From NCBI GenBank assembly GCA_009103225.1, contig RHPI01003389.1, positions 826,468 through 890,467 of the forward strand: a stretch of 64,000 nucleotides of DNA, written 5' to 3'. The first letter of the stretch is position 1. Every line of letters starts with the position of its first letter. The notes beneath the pieces were generated by a model. The model had not been told where the DNA came from. It made no database searches and saw only the letters and a list, made by a program, of their open reading frames with translations. Shown one piece after another: positions 1 to 12,739 of this stretch. A program made the position numbers and the translations under genes. This DNA is from Chlorokybus atmophyticus. Lineage: Eukaryota > Streptophyta > Chlorokybophyceae > Chlorokybales > Chlorokybaceae.

Positions 1-113
1 CCCCGCTCATTCTATGTGTGCGCGTGCGTAAGTGGGCGTGTAAGTATGTACATGCTAGCTTACGTGTGTACAAGCATGTGTGCGCGTGCGCTAAGAGTTA
101 CGCCGCATCGCAG

Positions 114-3100
114 GTCCAGAGTCCACTTGGGACAATGAGGCGGTGGCAAAAGAGGGTGAAAGGGCGCTCGCAACCACCAGTCACGGGTTGATACCGCGGG
201 CGCTGGCGTACCTATTCACCCGCATACAACACGAGATATCACAGGTGAGAGATCTTACTTGTATGCTGGCCGCCATGTTGTTGTGTCAACACCTGCTACC
301 AGCTGTTAATCTCGACCTTGTTGAACGTGTGCATGCAGACCAAAAGCGAGCTGAAGTACACGTGCTATGTGTCGTCGCTGCAATTTTATATGGAGGACCT
401 TCACGACCTTTTGCAACCAGAGAACACCAACATAAGTGCGTCTGGACCTTGCCTTGTTGGTTGTGATTGTATCATGTGAGTTGTTGAGTGTTTGCGTTGT
501 TCAACAGAGCTTAGAGAGGACAGGCACCAGCGTGTGCACATCGATGGCGTGAGCGAACTTGTTGTGAGCACAGCCGAGGCGGCCTATGCAGCATTTCGCA
601 CAAGTAAGGCTGCTTGTACACACACATGTACGCACACATACGCAGATCACGAATAAAAGTGAGAGTAGAACTGAAAATGTATGCGCAGGTACGGCGAATA
701 GGAAAGTGGGTTCTACAGACATGAATGCCGAGAGCAGTCGCAGCCACTCAGTGTTCACTTTGAAGCTGGAGTCCGAGATGACCGGTGCGAACGGCGTCAC
801 CAAGAAGCGCGCATCGCGGTTCCATTTCGTGGACCTTGCGGGGTCCGAGCAGCAGAAGCACAGCCACGCGCAGGGACACCTGCTCAGGGAAGCGGGGAAG
901 ATTAACAAGTCGCTCTCGGCACTCGGCAACGTGATCAAAGTAAGTAGTCACAACGCAAGTTGGCTGTGATGCAACAACAACAACAACGACAACAACGACA
1001 TTCTCACAACGTGCGTGGCACAGGCTCTAGTGGACAATGCACAAGGGAAGGACCGTCACGTGCCTTACAGAGACTCAAAGTTGACCCACATGTTGAAGGT
1101 GAGCTTTGCCACGTGTTGGGTCACATCGCACGTGCATGGAAGATCTCTCTCTTGCACATATGCTGATCTTGTCGTGTCGGTTGAAGGACTCTCTGGGCGG
1201 GAACTCCAAGTGCGTAATCGTGGCCAACATCGCCCCGGCTGCGCTGTACCTGGAGGAGACAATCAGCACACTGAAGTTCGCGCAGCGTGCCAAGGAGATG
1301 AAGAACGAAGCGGTTGTCAATGAGGACACGTTCGGCTCCGTACAAGCAATGGCGCTACAGATACGCCATCTCAACCTTGAACTCGCTGCCCTGAAACAAG
1401 GTTAGGAGTGTATTTGAAGCATATGTTGAGTCGATTACATTGCGTTCATGTTGTTTGTTGACAAAGTTGTTTTGTGTACACAGCATCCTCAGGACCAGTT
1501 TCAACTACAGGCACCGGCCAAGCAGCGGGTATGTTGGGTTGTTGTGTCGGTGTTGTTTGGGATGTGACTATGTGTTCATGATTGACCCATACATTCTGTT
1601 CAACAGAGGTTGTGGAGTTGAGAAGGAGAGTGGCAGCACTGCAGACGGCCCTCGTGAAGGTGACGAGCGAGAGTGACAGCGCAGAGAGGCGTGCTGTCAA
1701 CGAGGCAAGACGCCTCACCGACCACGTGCAGGCTCTCGAGGAGAAGTGCTATCGCCTCGATCAAGCTCAGCAAGTACGCGAACTCATCACAAGCTTAATA
1801 ACGATGTCATGCCTGATTGACTTACGTGTGGCGTGTGCAGGCGCAGAAGATGATACTCAAGTTCCGCGACAACATGATACGCAAGTTGGAGAGAGACAAG
1901 GAGAATGTCAATGGCAACGTGGATGCTGGTAGCAGAGATGCGCAGATAGCTGCCCTCCAGGCAGAGATATTGCAGCTGAGGAAGCAAGTTGAGTTTCATC
2001 CCGACATTGTGCAGTACAAAATGGACAACGACAGCCTCAAAGGTGAGCAGTGTTTGATGCAACACACCCAGCGATATGCAACGCACGGGCACGCACACAT
2101 ATGAGATGCGTGTGTGTGTGTTGGGCAGAAAAAGCGCAGCAGCGTGAAGAGCAGCTCAGGTCCTACACTGAGGTGGCTTCCGAGCGCAAGCAAATGCAGG
2201 ATGCGCTCAGAGCACTCCAGATGGAAGTGAGCATTGCTCTGGAGGAGAAACTGGCTGCCACTGAGAAGGCTGTCACCTTGACTCAAACGGTAAGCATTGC
2301 GTGTGTGTATCACATTGCGCGTGTGCGTGTGCTGCGGGTTAAGAACTGGACCCTGTTAGATACAAGAGATGGACGAGAGGTGTCACAAGGCTGAGCATGA
2401 GAGAGAACAGGTGCATGTCTTGCCTTTGGGTAGTCTCGTATGCTAATGCTGTTGTTATCCTGAACTTATCCATGCACACCAGCTGGCTTTGAAGCTTGAA
2501 AGCGTGCGAGGCCAATTGCGCGAGACAACGGCAAAGAAAGCGAGCTTGCAGGTTGCGTTTGACAACCAGGTTGCACTTCAGGTATAAAAGTCGCTTTGAC
2601 ATTGTGTTGTTGATGACTATCAATATTATGATAGCGTGTGCATGCGTCGTATTGCAACAATGGCTGGCACGTTCACAGGAGGAAATGCTGGTCAACCTGG
2701 AGCAGGAGATATCTGAAAAGCTGCAGGTGCTAGTTAATGCTTAACTCTGACTCTGCATGAGTTTTAAAAGCACCCATTATAAAGCTCCTTTGTCTCTGCC
2801 TTCACACAGGTGACTGCTGAGTTTAAGTCTGTCGCTGCAATTGCCAACATGGTCCCGACCCTTGAATCCAACTTGCAGGTCAGCTTATTGTGCTGAACAA
2901 CACCACAACAAGTTCAGCACAACAACAGCAGACCAACTCATGCTCTTCAGGTTGCCTTGAAGGAGAAAGCGACGCTCGAAGAAGACAGCCACACTCTGCG
3001 AGACCACATCGACAGTTTAAGCCACGAATGCGAGACATTGCAAAGTGATCTTGTTCACGTCACGGTTGATGGCATCATCCGTCGTGTGGTGGATGCTGAA

Positions 3101-6100
3101 GAACACACCAACTATGCTCACGAGTCACGTGTGATGCTTGTTTACGAAAGATGGAGCAACGACGAATTGCAGCTGTACTGCTTAAAGCTGTCTAGTGAGT
3201 AACCAGCTGTTCAGTTGCTGTGTCTCTGTGCATGCATGAGTATATGGTGTGTGTGGTATGTTGATGACGTGCACGTGCAGGTGAGATGGAAAGCGTGCGC
3301 AACAATGCAGCGGCCTCTGCCAACATTGTTGATAGAGTCATGGTGCAATGTTCGTGTCTTGAAGCCGACAACATGGAGATGATGGACGAGCTTGCGCGTG
3401 TCAAGCTCACTGCCAACACCCTTGGAGATGATATTGAGGTCTCTGAACTGCAGCAGTACCAGCAGTGACTGTGCAAGAAATGGTTATGTTGGCATGTTGG
3501 GAGGTGGGGATGCTCATGCACGAGTATGTTCTCAGATGCTGGAGGATGCTTTGGCCAAAGCAACGGAGGACAGGCGCAGCGTGGAGGAAGACAAGCGTGC
3601 GATCAACGCCTACATCCTGGAACTGGAGAGCGACAAGGTGCTGCGTGAAGCCAAGCTGGCGTCTGTGGTGGCGGACCTCGCCACAGCAAGGACCCAACTA
3701 GATGCTGTGGTAAGTGTCTTTGCCTGGTCAATGCACGACAATGATAATGACGATAATGAGGATGAGGCTGAGGATGGTAATAACTTTACAGTTGCAGCTG
3801 GACACACGCATGCATGCACGCACGCACGCACGCACGTGCACACCTACACCCACCCACCCACCCAACCACACACGCACACGCAGGAGGAGGAGCTCGAGGG
3901 CGAGCGTGAGTGCCGTGAGGAGTCTGAGGCCCGCGCCTCCAATCTCCTCGAGGAGCTTCAGGAGCGCGACGCCGAGGCCAGCGAGCTCGAGTCCGCACTC
4001 GACCACGAGAAGCATGGTCATCAAAGCACCGTGCAGGCCCTCGAGCATGCTGTTGATCAAGTTGTTGCTTTGGAAGCGGGTGTGGAGGAGTTGAGGGAGA
4101 GGTTGGGAGAGAAGGAGAGGAGAGTTGGGGAAGGGGAGAGGAGAGTTGTGGACATGGGACGTGAAGTGGAAAAGTTGAGAGGGGAGGGAGAAGTGTGTAA
4201 GGATGCGCTCGAGAAGGCGAGAGTGCAGCTGGCAGGCGCTTTTGCAGGCATTGCTGGCACGAGTTTGAGGGTACGTGTGCGTGTGTGTAGTTAACCAAGT
4301 GCTCCGTCTAGTTGAGCTTGCTAAGCTCGCTGTTTTTTTTCCTTAGGTTAAGTTGTTGCAACAAGAGGTTGTGTTGAAGGACAAGCAGTTGAGACACGCC
4401 GCTGAGAATGTGCACACTGCGTATGACCAGCTGCTGGAGCTGTCCACGCACATTGACGCCTTGATAGATGGCAAGGAGAGGGAGCTCGCGCATCTGCGGC
4501 AAAATTGCATGGTGCGTTGTCAACATTGACCGATTATCACGTCATGTGTGTTGCTCATGCATCACATGTTGTGCAGGCGAAGGACCGTGAACATAGCACG
4601 ATTGTAGAGGTCATGCGCGAACAAGCGCATAATGAGGTTGGTAAGATATCCAGAACAATGAAAGAAACTGTTGAGCAATTGATGGCGAGGCTGGATGAAG
4701 TTGGCGCAGAGAAGGATGTCTTAACGATGACTTTGCAGGTATGTGGTACTATGCTGCATAGTCCATGCAGCATGCATCTGATGAGCTTGACACTGTTGCG
4801 TGCACGCAGGAAGCACAGAGTCAGCAGGACAATATTGCATCAGATGCATCCGCTCGCGTTGAAAGCTTACAGATGCAGTTGAACATTGCGCACGCCGACA
4901 ATGAAGTTATGCAAGTCTCACATCATGCTGCCTTGGAGGAGCAAAAGGCGAAGTTTAAGCAGCTGGAAGAGGATTGCAAGGAGCTTGAGGTAGTGTCAAA
5001 GGACTTGTTGACGCAGCGAGATGCACTAACAAAGCACTTGGAGCGCGCGCATGCGATGAGGGTACCGGTTGAGAGGGAACTGGAAGAATCACATGCAGCA
5101 CTGCAGGTAGGGTGCTCTGCCCTTCTCATGCTCTTTCTCTCGCACATGCCCGCACGTATACACGTACACACACATGCACACACATGCACAGGCGCTTTGG
5201 TACATGTGTGAGTGTGGTTGTAGGCGAGCGCACACATGCACACACTCTTGCACACCTCAGCATGTACGAGGATGTGAGCGCACACACGCGCAAGCACGAG
5301 CACACAATTTTTACACGCTACTGCACACAGGCACTGGAATCGCAGCACAGCGACGTAACAGCACAACTTACAGACGCGCATGAGCAGCTGGTCAGCAGGA
5401 TCGCGCAGATAAATGAGGCATGGGAGGCCGTCGTTCGGTTGCAAACAAAGGAAGAGGACTGGCGTGCAGAGAAACAGGCGTTGGAGCGCACTCTGCGGGA
5501 GGAGAGGGCGCGATGTGCTGAAATTGAAAATGATGCAGCAAGTCTTTGCAAACAGTTGGCTGAGGCTGAGATATCGCAAACCAGATTGAAGGCTAAGCTT
5601 GTGGAGACTGCGGCTGGGCACAAGGTAGGTCTTCACATCTGTTGGAGTTGAGACAACTGCAACGTTGTTGGATGTTTCCCAACACTGCAATGCTGGAATG
5701 CAGGCTGCATGTGAAGCAGCGGATTTAACAACAGCCAAGTGTGAACAGCAGGCACGCACGATCTGCAACCTTCAGAGAGAGGTGGGGTTGTAGATGGGAT
5801 GCGGATGGCAACTCCTTCATGCTGCAAGTGTAAACAGCTCTTGTCCGTCCACTACAGGTGGAGGATGCTAACAGACAATCCAACCAGCTAAACAGTGACC
5901 TCACACAGGCGCAAGTTGCAAGAGAGGTACGACGCACTGCTCGATGAAGCATTGCTGGAGTTTTGCCCAGCAAGCTTGAGAGTGCTCAACTGTCTGGCTG
6001 CGCAGGTTGCATTGAGTGCAGAAGAGGCTGCCCTCGCCTCGCTTGCAGAGAAGGGGGCAGAGCACGTGAGCATGTGCAGCAAACTGCAGGGTGACATCTG

Positions 6101-7842
6101 CCACAAAGCCGAGCAGCTGGCAGACCTGCAGCGCGAGGTAGGTTGTGCAACGCAACCACGCATCCCAATCCCTTTTCCCTGGGTATACAAACATTGCGAA
6201 CATGCTTGTTTGTTGCAGTTGTGCGAAGTTGGTGCAGCCAAAGAGAGCGTGGAAGCCCAGCTGGCGCTGGCGCGCGCAGACTATGGACGCTTGGCTGCGC
6301 AAGTGGACTTTCTCTCTGGACAGCTTCAGCAGGCAAGCAAGCTGGCAACAACCTGTTGTGGACACATGAAACACTTCCTTCATGTCCTGATGTTGCGTAC
6401 ATTGCAGGAGAAGCGTGCTGGTGAGGCCGCTTCAGCGAAGATTAGAAGTCTTGCTAAGGAACTCGACGTGGCACACGCAAGGTAGTATGGTAGTATGCAT
6501 GATCAACATGAGGTTGCTTGTGTCGGCAGTTGTTGTGCCATGTGTTGACTGTCTCACTCTTCCCCCACAGTACCAGGTGCGCGGAGGACACGCTGCTGGA
6601 GGCGTCGGCACGCGTGCAAGCGAGTGCACGTGAAGCAGCGATGATGAGGGAGGAGTGCGCACAACTGCGAAGCAGAGTTGAGAAAGACAAGGTGAGGCTT
6701 GCTTTGCGTGTGGTCCCAGTAGGCGTGTTGGCAGGCACGCATTGTTGACATTGCATGGCTGGCTACATACCTCCATCACGCCTACCGTCCTGCATCCCAA
6801 GTCTTGTCTTGTGTTGCAGGTGCAAGTCATTGAGATGGAGCAGCTGTTGCAGGCTTCCAACACTGCAAAGGTCTGCTGCAAAGTGACTTGCCTCACTCTC
6901 GGTCACCCGTTTAAGACGAGCATTGATGATGGGATGGGGTCTGACTCCAAGCAATGGCATACACAGGTTGAGTTGCAGAACAGACTCGATGAGGGCCTGA
7001 GGTCGCTCTCGGAGGAGCATGAGCGCTGCGCTCATCTTGCTGCGAGCAATAAGGACCTGGAAAAGAAGCTGATGCGCGCGAGAGGCGAAGCAGACAACCT
7101 GCGCAGCGAGTTTGGCCAGGTATGGAAGCCATATGTGTGCGTGCGTGCGTGCGTGCACGCATGCGCGCGCGTATGTTTGTGCACACTTGTGTGTGATGGT
7201 GCGTGCATGCGTTTACTTGCTTTCATGCAGCCAGGACTGACAAACAACATTGGGTTCAGGTTCAGGAGCGACCCGTAGCATTGAGTCAACACAGCGGCAG
7301 GGATAATGCGCCCAAGAAGGAGAGGAAGGGTTCAGGCAAGATGACGCCGGTAAGCTTGCACTGTTACGATGCCCTACACATCCATGCGGTTGTTGCGTGT
7401 GGAGCCAAAGCGATGCGCGTACACAAAACTTGCAGTGGGCCTGTTTTGCAGACAAATCCAGTTGAGTACGTCGACCTCACGGCCAGCGACTCGGACAGCA
7501 AAAAGAATAACGGCCGTGGGAAGGAGAATAAAACCAACCAGCGTAACAAGTTCAAGCAGTATTTTCCTGCCCTGGTCAAAGATGAAGGAGCTGAAGACAA
7601 GTGCCATGTTCGCGATGATTCGTCGGACAGCTCGTCACTGGGAGCAAAGCTGAACAGTTCCACAGGTATGCATTGCTACAACTGAGCTATATGCAATTTA
7701 GTGGCATGTGTAGTGGAATGACATAAGTGAGGCAACTGTGTTGTGTCGTTTTGCAGATGGCAAGTGCATGGGTGAGGCACGGCGACAACCCTTCTCCAAC
7801 CTGCAAAATACAGCAACAACCGAGCGAGGGTATGGTGTATGA
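114..7842 (+). CDS. Kinesin-12 family motor protein (KIF15/PAKRP1/POK-like), 5' end missing
   Basis: Plus-end-directed microtubule motor of the kinesin-12 class, by similarity. Motor-domain exons are 114-244 (contains GLIPR), 339-435 (ends in DLLQPENTN), 508-603, 689-939 (switch I SSRSHS, switch II DLAGSE, then [12 protein letters not shown]), 1024-1098 ([10 protein letters not shown]), 1187-1400 ([24 protein letters not shown]). The AVVNED neck and the later [12 protein letters not shown] segment (exon 1841-2042) are typical of KIF15/PAKRP1. About 6 kb of short exons then encode a long charged coiled-coil tail. The tail ends in a Ser/Asp-rich region (7451-7664) and a last exon 7758-7842 stopping with TGA. 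The P-loop exon and start codon lie left of the window. Introns at 5100-5330 and 7130-7230 are full of CA/TG/CG repeats. In land plants kinesin-12 works at the phragmoplast and in animals at the spindle; the role here is inferred. Tail exon limits after 2042 were not all fixed. Confidence 0.9.
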
Positions 7843-8337
7843 TGCTCTCAGTGCATGCTCTTGACAAGCTCTTGCAGCAACACAGTTCACTGTTATGTGT
7901 ATGCTTGTGGCGCAGCTTCTTGTCCTTTAGTGATCACCTGTGGTGGGAATGCAGGCCAACAAAGGTGTATAACCTTCGTAGCCGTGGACTCCCTCATGCA
8001 GACGAGTTGTAGTGTTTGAGTGGTGATAGCCTTTGTTGCGAGTAGCAAGCACAGACTGTACATTATGGCGTAGATAGGTTGGTTGTGTCAGAACAGAGCA
8101 AGTTGTATGCACGTATATGAGTGTTGAATACGTTGTCATGTTTCTATGCTCGTGCGTGCTGCAAAGGTATGACAGTTGTGGTTGCGTTGCCTGCAAGCAC
8201 GTCCTGTGCATTTCGTGTGCATCTTTTGCAGGCATTCTGGTCTGCTGCATGTCGTTGGTGCTCATGCAACTGGCATGTTCATTTATTTACTACATTTACT
8301 TACTCACATGTGACCGACTACTGGTAGGCTACTACTG
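7843..8337. other. Kinesin 3' flank, no gene seen
   Basis: Intergenic stretch between the kinesin stop codon and the first copy of the retroelement-associated direct repeat. Open frames here are short and resemble nothing I recognise. It probably holds the kinesin 3' UTR and polyadenylation site; I could not pick a poly(A) signal. Confidence 0.5.
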
Positions 8338-8570
8338 GAAGCACACCGTCCCGGTTGCCAAGAACTGCCTTGGTGCGTGAGGCACAATGTATGCTCTGGT
8401 GCGCTGCGCATGTCATTGCTGTGAGCTTGGCGATGGTGTGTTTGCTGCATCAGGTAGGACATAGCATCTCTGAGTTGCTTGTTCATTCACCTCACTTAAC
8501 AGTGTAACACATCATCCACTCATGCAAAGAACTGTGTATACAGCACCACCTATCGTAGTGGCTTGTTGAC
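8338..8570 (+). repeat. Direct repeat module B, left copy
   Basis: About 230 bases starting near GCACACCGTCCCGGTTGCC and ending in GGCTTGTTGAC. It is nearly identical, with scattered substitutions and small indels, to 23141-23368. The two copies bracket the whole retrotransposon nest, so this is probably a truncated left long terminal repeat of the outer element. A caution is that the sequence following each copy differs, so the exact LTR limits are unresolved. A TGGTAGCAG that could be a primer-binding site lies at about 8709. Confidence 0.7.
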
Positions 8571-8781
8571 GCACAGTGTCACCCTCTTTGCTCAAGTGAG
8601 TGTGTCGCTTTCTGCATCAGATAGTGCAGACTGTATCCGGGGATACATCTCTGTGCATTCGTTATCACTGTCATGACATAGTGCGCACACAAGCACTATT
8701 ATGGTGAGTGGTAGCAGCATCAACAGACAGTAGAGCACAAACACTCTACCCCGCATACACTTTCACTTATAGACTAGCTGT

Positions 8782-9748
8782 ATGAGCAGGCCCACCCCGT
8801 TCTCTCCAATAGACGAGGGTGACCTCAGCAGCCGGAGCCCAACCTCCAATCTCACCTACGAGCGGACTAGCGACGGGGGCAACGATCGCAGCAACAGAGG
8901 CTCGCGTTCTGTCTCCGGCTTCACTCCATTTCGGCCTATTCCTCGCCATCGAGCTTCCCTACTATCATACGACAGCGACGACTATAAGATGGAGTCCTTC
9001 AGCTCAACCACATCCCTACGCTTCTTCGGACGTGCTGGCACCACCTCGCTGAACGAATTTATCATCAAATTCCATTCCAAAATGCGACGGCAAGCTCTGA
9101 AGAAGAAAGACTAGTTGAATCAGAATTCTTTCCACATTGGTACTCAGTACCCTGAAGCACACGATGTCTAGAAGTCTGTTGCTGAACTGCATCGAGTTAA
9201 TGGCTATGGCGAGCTCGCCAGCACCATAGCATCTGTCCGTCAATGCAAAGTCCAGCAGCCGTCGCTCCACCTGCCACTCCAGCTGCAGTCATCGGCTTGT
9301 ACATAGCTGCTATCGAGAGGGCAGAGGAGGAGGAGGAGCCTGAGTTGGTAATCGTCAACCTGACCCCTGCAGAGATTGAGACCAAAATGTCGCACGGCGA
9401 GCTCAGATCCTGGACCGTTCTGCTGCTATCTTTGCAAAACAACGAGCTGCAGCCGTTGAGGTGGGCACGCCTCTACCTCTGCCAACACCTGGCTCTCGTG
9501 CGGGAAGCAGTGCTTTCACCCTCGAGTCAATTGCATTGCGTGCACCAGCCATTACTGTAAGTGCTGCCATCTCTGACTCTCCACTCATGGACTTATACGC
9601 TGCACTTCGTCGCACCTTCCCACCTGAGACCTCCAGCAAAGTGGATGAGCTGAGACGGTCTCGACGCAAGCCCAACGAGGACCCTCTACGCCTGTACTCC
9701 AGACTGGAAGGGCTGTTGAAGGACACTGACTACAAGATCGTCAGATGA
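8782..9748 (+). pseudogene. Gag-like ORF fragments of the outer Gypsy element
   Basis: Broken Gag capsid region. ORF 8782-9114 (110 codons) has a Ser/Arg-rich start and ends with LNEFIIKFHSKM. ORF 9461-9748 holds a stretch resembling the conserved Gag segment around LMDLYAALRRTF and LYSRLEGLLKDTDY. Frames change between pieces, showing decay. Assignment to Gag rests on position upstream of zinc knuckles and protease, and on the general look of the LYSRLE segment; no strong motif is present. Confidence 0.45.
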
Positions 9749-10471
9749 GGCTGCTGCAGTGGTGTATGTTAATGAGTTAAATGTGTTGAAGGTATCACAT
9801 GGGTGATGCTTGTATCCGGTCAGCTTGCCCTCCACACAGGAGTCCAGAATCGAAGGTATGGGCTGAGCACGTGAACTCCGGACTTAGCAAGACGGTCGAG
9901 CCAGGACGGAATCTGGACCAGATGCTGAGTGGAGCGTTGGAAGAAACCGCGTAGCTTTGTGGATACGTAAGCTTAGCAAGCGTGGCGTAGCTTGTTGGAA
10001 AGCTCTGGTTGTAAGCTAAACAGCGCAATTAAAAGCGCATAAAAAGGCTGAGTATTGTGCACGCGGTGCTTGCAAATGTAGACGTGTGTAGAAACTGGCG
10101 GGGTATAAAACCCCTTGACTTGTATGGCATTAATAGCAGTAGCAGTCATGCTCTTGTGTTGATGTTGGCGTGTCACTTGCACGTGTGTATGTCAACAAAA
10201 TGCCACCCTAAGCGAGTCGACGCGCTTGACCCTGAGCTACAGCAGGCCCCTTGGCTACACGCTCAAGGAAGCCTTCGAGTCTGCACAAGCCATTGACAAG
10301 CGCTTGGTGTATGAGAAGGCAGTGCTGGACACCAACCGCAGTGCCACAATCACAATTTATAGCTAGCACAAGTATTGAGCCTCCTCGCCGCGAATGTGGC
10401 CGGAACGCTCCACCAGCACGCGACAAAGGGCAACGGTCAGCTTATGCTGCTTTGCCTGCCCCTGTGCTGTG
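9749..10471 (+). pseudogene. Degenerate Gag interior of the outer element
   Basis: Sequence between the capsid-like fragments and the zinc knuckles. It keeps the C/A-rich composition of the outer element only in part and has no ORF longer than about 80 codons. I see no separate gene. Confidence 0.4.
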
Positions 10472-10922
10472 TCATCGCTTTGGACGGCATGGGCACTACT
10501 AACAAGAGTGCACCGAAGAGTACTCAACCCTGATCTGCGACTGCTGTCACAAGACGGGTCACTTGGAGTCAGTTTGCTGGCTTAAGTTCCCTGAGTTGAT
10601 ACCTGCCAACAGCTACAGCAAGAACTACTCTGGTGGCTACAACAGCAACAACGCTGGAGGCCACAACTCTGGTGACTACAACAGCAACAACACTGGAGGC
10701 CACAATGGCAACACCTCTGGTGGCTACCACACCGAAGGCCATAGCAATAACTACTACGCCAACGCTCGCACGGAAGAGCAAGGCTACAGGGGGGAAAATC
10801 GTCCTCCTCAGCGCAAGGGACTTGAAGAACATCCGCGCACTGCTGCTGTTGCCGCCAAGGCTCCAGCCAACCCGCCAATTGATGACCATATTGCTGCCTT
10901 TGTGGCGCGTATGGCACACTAG
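10472..10922 (+). pseudogene. Gag nucleocapsid with zinc knuckles and Gly/Asn/His repeats
   Basis: Nucleocapsid part of the outer element's Gag. One CCHC knuckle is intact (CDCCHKTGHLESVC, spacing C-x2-C-x4-H-x4-C, about 10529-10570). Just upstream, CHRFGRHGHY followed by a stop and QEC looks like a second knuckle that has lost its second Cys. Downstream, 10620-10760 encodes tandem Gly/Asn/His/Tyr repeats, with blocks such as GGYNSNN, GGHNSGDYN and GGHNGN repeating. ORF 10563-10922 ends with TAG. Zinc knuckles bind RNA in retroelement particles. Confidence 0.75.
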
Positions 10923-12739
10923 GAGGAAGACAAGGAGTAGGACTACCGCGCCTGCTACTCTGCCGGATGGGCACTGATGGCTCCGAAGCGCACAACAGAC
11001 ACGAGCACTCCGTCACACATTTGACCATCCCGATGAGCACGAGGGGAAGCCGCAACATTGTCATCAGCTACCTCGTTTGAAGCCACTAGTGGTGCTGCAT
11101 CAGCAGCAACATCCACACCGGCTACGACGTCGACTCCGTCACCGTCAGCAGCAACTACTCTAGTTGCACTAGGAGTGGGTACATCAGTGGGCATCGTAAC
11201 GCCAACACTGGTGAGCACAATGGCGACAGCCACTGCTGTTACCGACTCTGCACTAGTGGATCGCACCGGTCCCGCTTCAGCTGTAGGAGCATCTATGTCA
11301 GCGAATGTCAAGACCACTCTTGCGCCCCTGACCGGCACTATCGCAACCACTGCCAGTGCCATCGTCGAGTCCGCTGCCACTGCAGCAACGCGTGCAGCTA
11401 TGTGCCCGCCCTCGATGCCACTCAAGCTGTCGCGCGAGATAAGCAAGCTGAGCGCGTGTGGGAGACCAACATGCATGGAGCAGATCCCACTACCACTGCT
11501 TTTGGGCGAAGAGGAGAGCGCACCACGCGCATTGCACGCAGTGATCGCTATTTCCCCCTACTTAAATATCACACCCTACCAGAGCAGACCTTGCAGCAAC
11601 TGGAGGATGAAATCCTCTCTGGCTCGGCGCCTCCCATGCGAGACCGCGTCCTTGTGATCAGAACACCTGTTGTGCTAGAGATGGCCCTGCAGCTATTTTA
11701 AACTCTGCATGACAACATGCAGACAGCGCCACGCCAGCCCGCACAAGTCCGTCACGAGCCTTTCGAGCCAAGTCCGCTGAATACGTATCAAGACCTGCAA
11801 CCCAACATGCAGCTGACATGCCTTTGGGTACCGACGAAGCACCGTGGAACTTCACTACTCCTCGGCTTCACGAGCGCTACGCCGCTACAGAACAAGCGTT
11901 CACCTGGCGACAGGACCAAACTGCAGCCATCAACGCACGAGCGCAAGCCCTTGCCGCTCGTGCTTCCGTTCTTCAACCAACAAGCGCTGGCCCATTGTCC
12001 AGCACGATACCTCTCCGTCGACACCGACATTGACCAAGTGAGGGCGCTGGCCCAACAAATTCGAGGGGTGACCGCCCTGTTGCGACCCGCCTTGGTGGAA
12101 GAGATTGCCTAACGATCAACGAGATCCAAGGAGAGGCTACCTTACACCATAAAAGTGTACGCAACGGGATGAAACAAGCCTAGTTGAAGAACAGCAAGTT
12201 CGCACTGCCCTGTTGCGACAAGCAAGCATGCTACATTAACAAGAAGGCATCGGCCTGACACAGATGATGGGGATGCAAGAGGGTGGCACTGCAGCGCGAG
12301 CGAAACTAGTAACTTGGCTAGTCACCAATCACCCCGCAGTTCTTTGTTCGCGTTTGGCACCAGATTGTCATGGCTGGACGCCTTCCTTCGCTCGCTACGG
12401 CAAGCCTATGACGAGGTGGCCTCGGCAGTCACTGACACCTTAGAAAGAGCTCAAGAGGCCACACTGAGGTTGCCAGGAGTGGAAGCAGCGCGACAACACA
12501 GACGCATCTGCTTTTTTATGAGCAGCATGTCCAACAGAGATCTACCTCATTGTGCGTGCATGAGCAACTGTGCAGGAAGTGGGGGTGATCGATGGCACAT
12601 GGGCTGCTTACATGGCCGCGATCTGAAGGGTTCCCACCATTACCCACGACACAAAAGCGCCGCTCCAGCGGGCAGTGTATCTTTAGCCCATGCCTCGGAA
12701 CCATTGCTGGGATGATGTGGTCAACAATCCAATAGCTAT
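10923..12739 (+). pseudogene. Linker region of the outer polyprotein, heavily decayed
   Basis: Low-complexity Ala/Thr-rich coding remnant (11058-11657) followed by Pro/Gln-rich fragments (11402-12112). Frames shift repeatedly. From about 12314 onward most coding signal is in one frame, which is also the frame of the protease and methyltransferase downstream. No domain is recognised. It could be the C-terminal part of Gag or a second internal ORF. Confidence 0.4.

Noticed and set aside
3392-4294. A 300-codon plus-strand ORF as an independent gene
   Set aside because: It is a run-through of kinesin tail exons and their repeat-rich introns in one frame; the coiled-coil part belongs to the kinesin.
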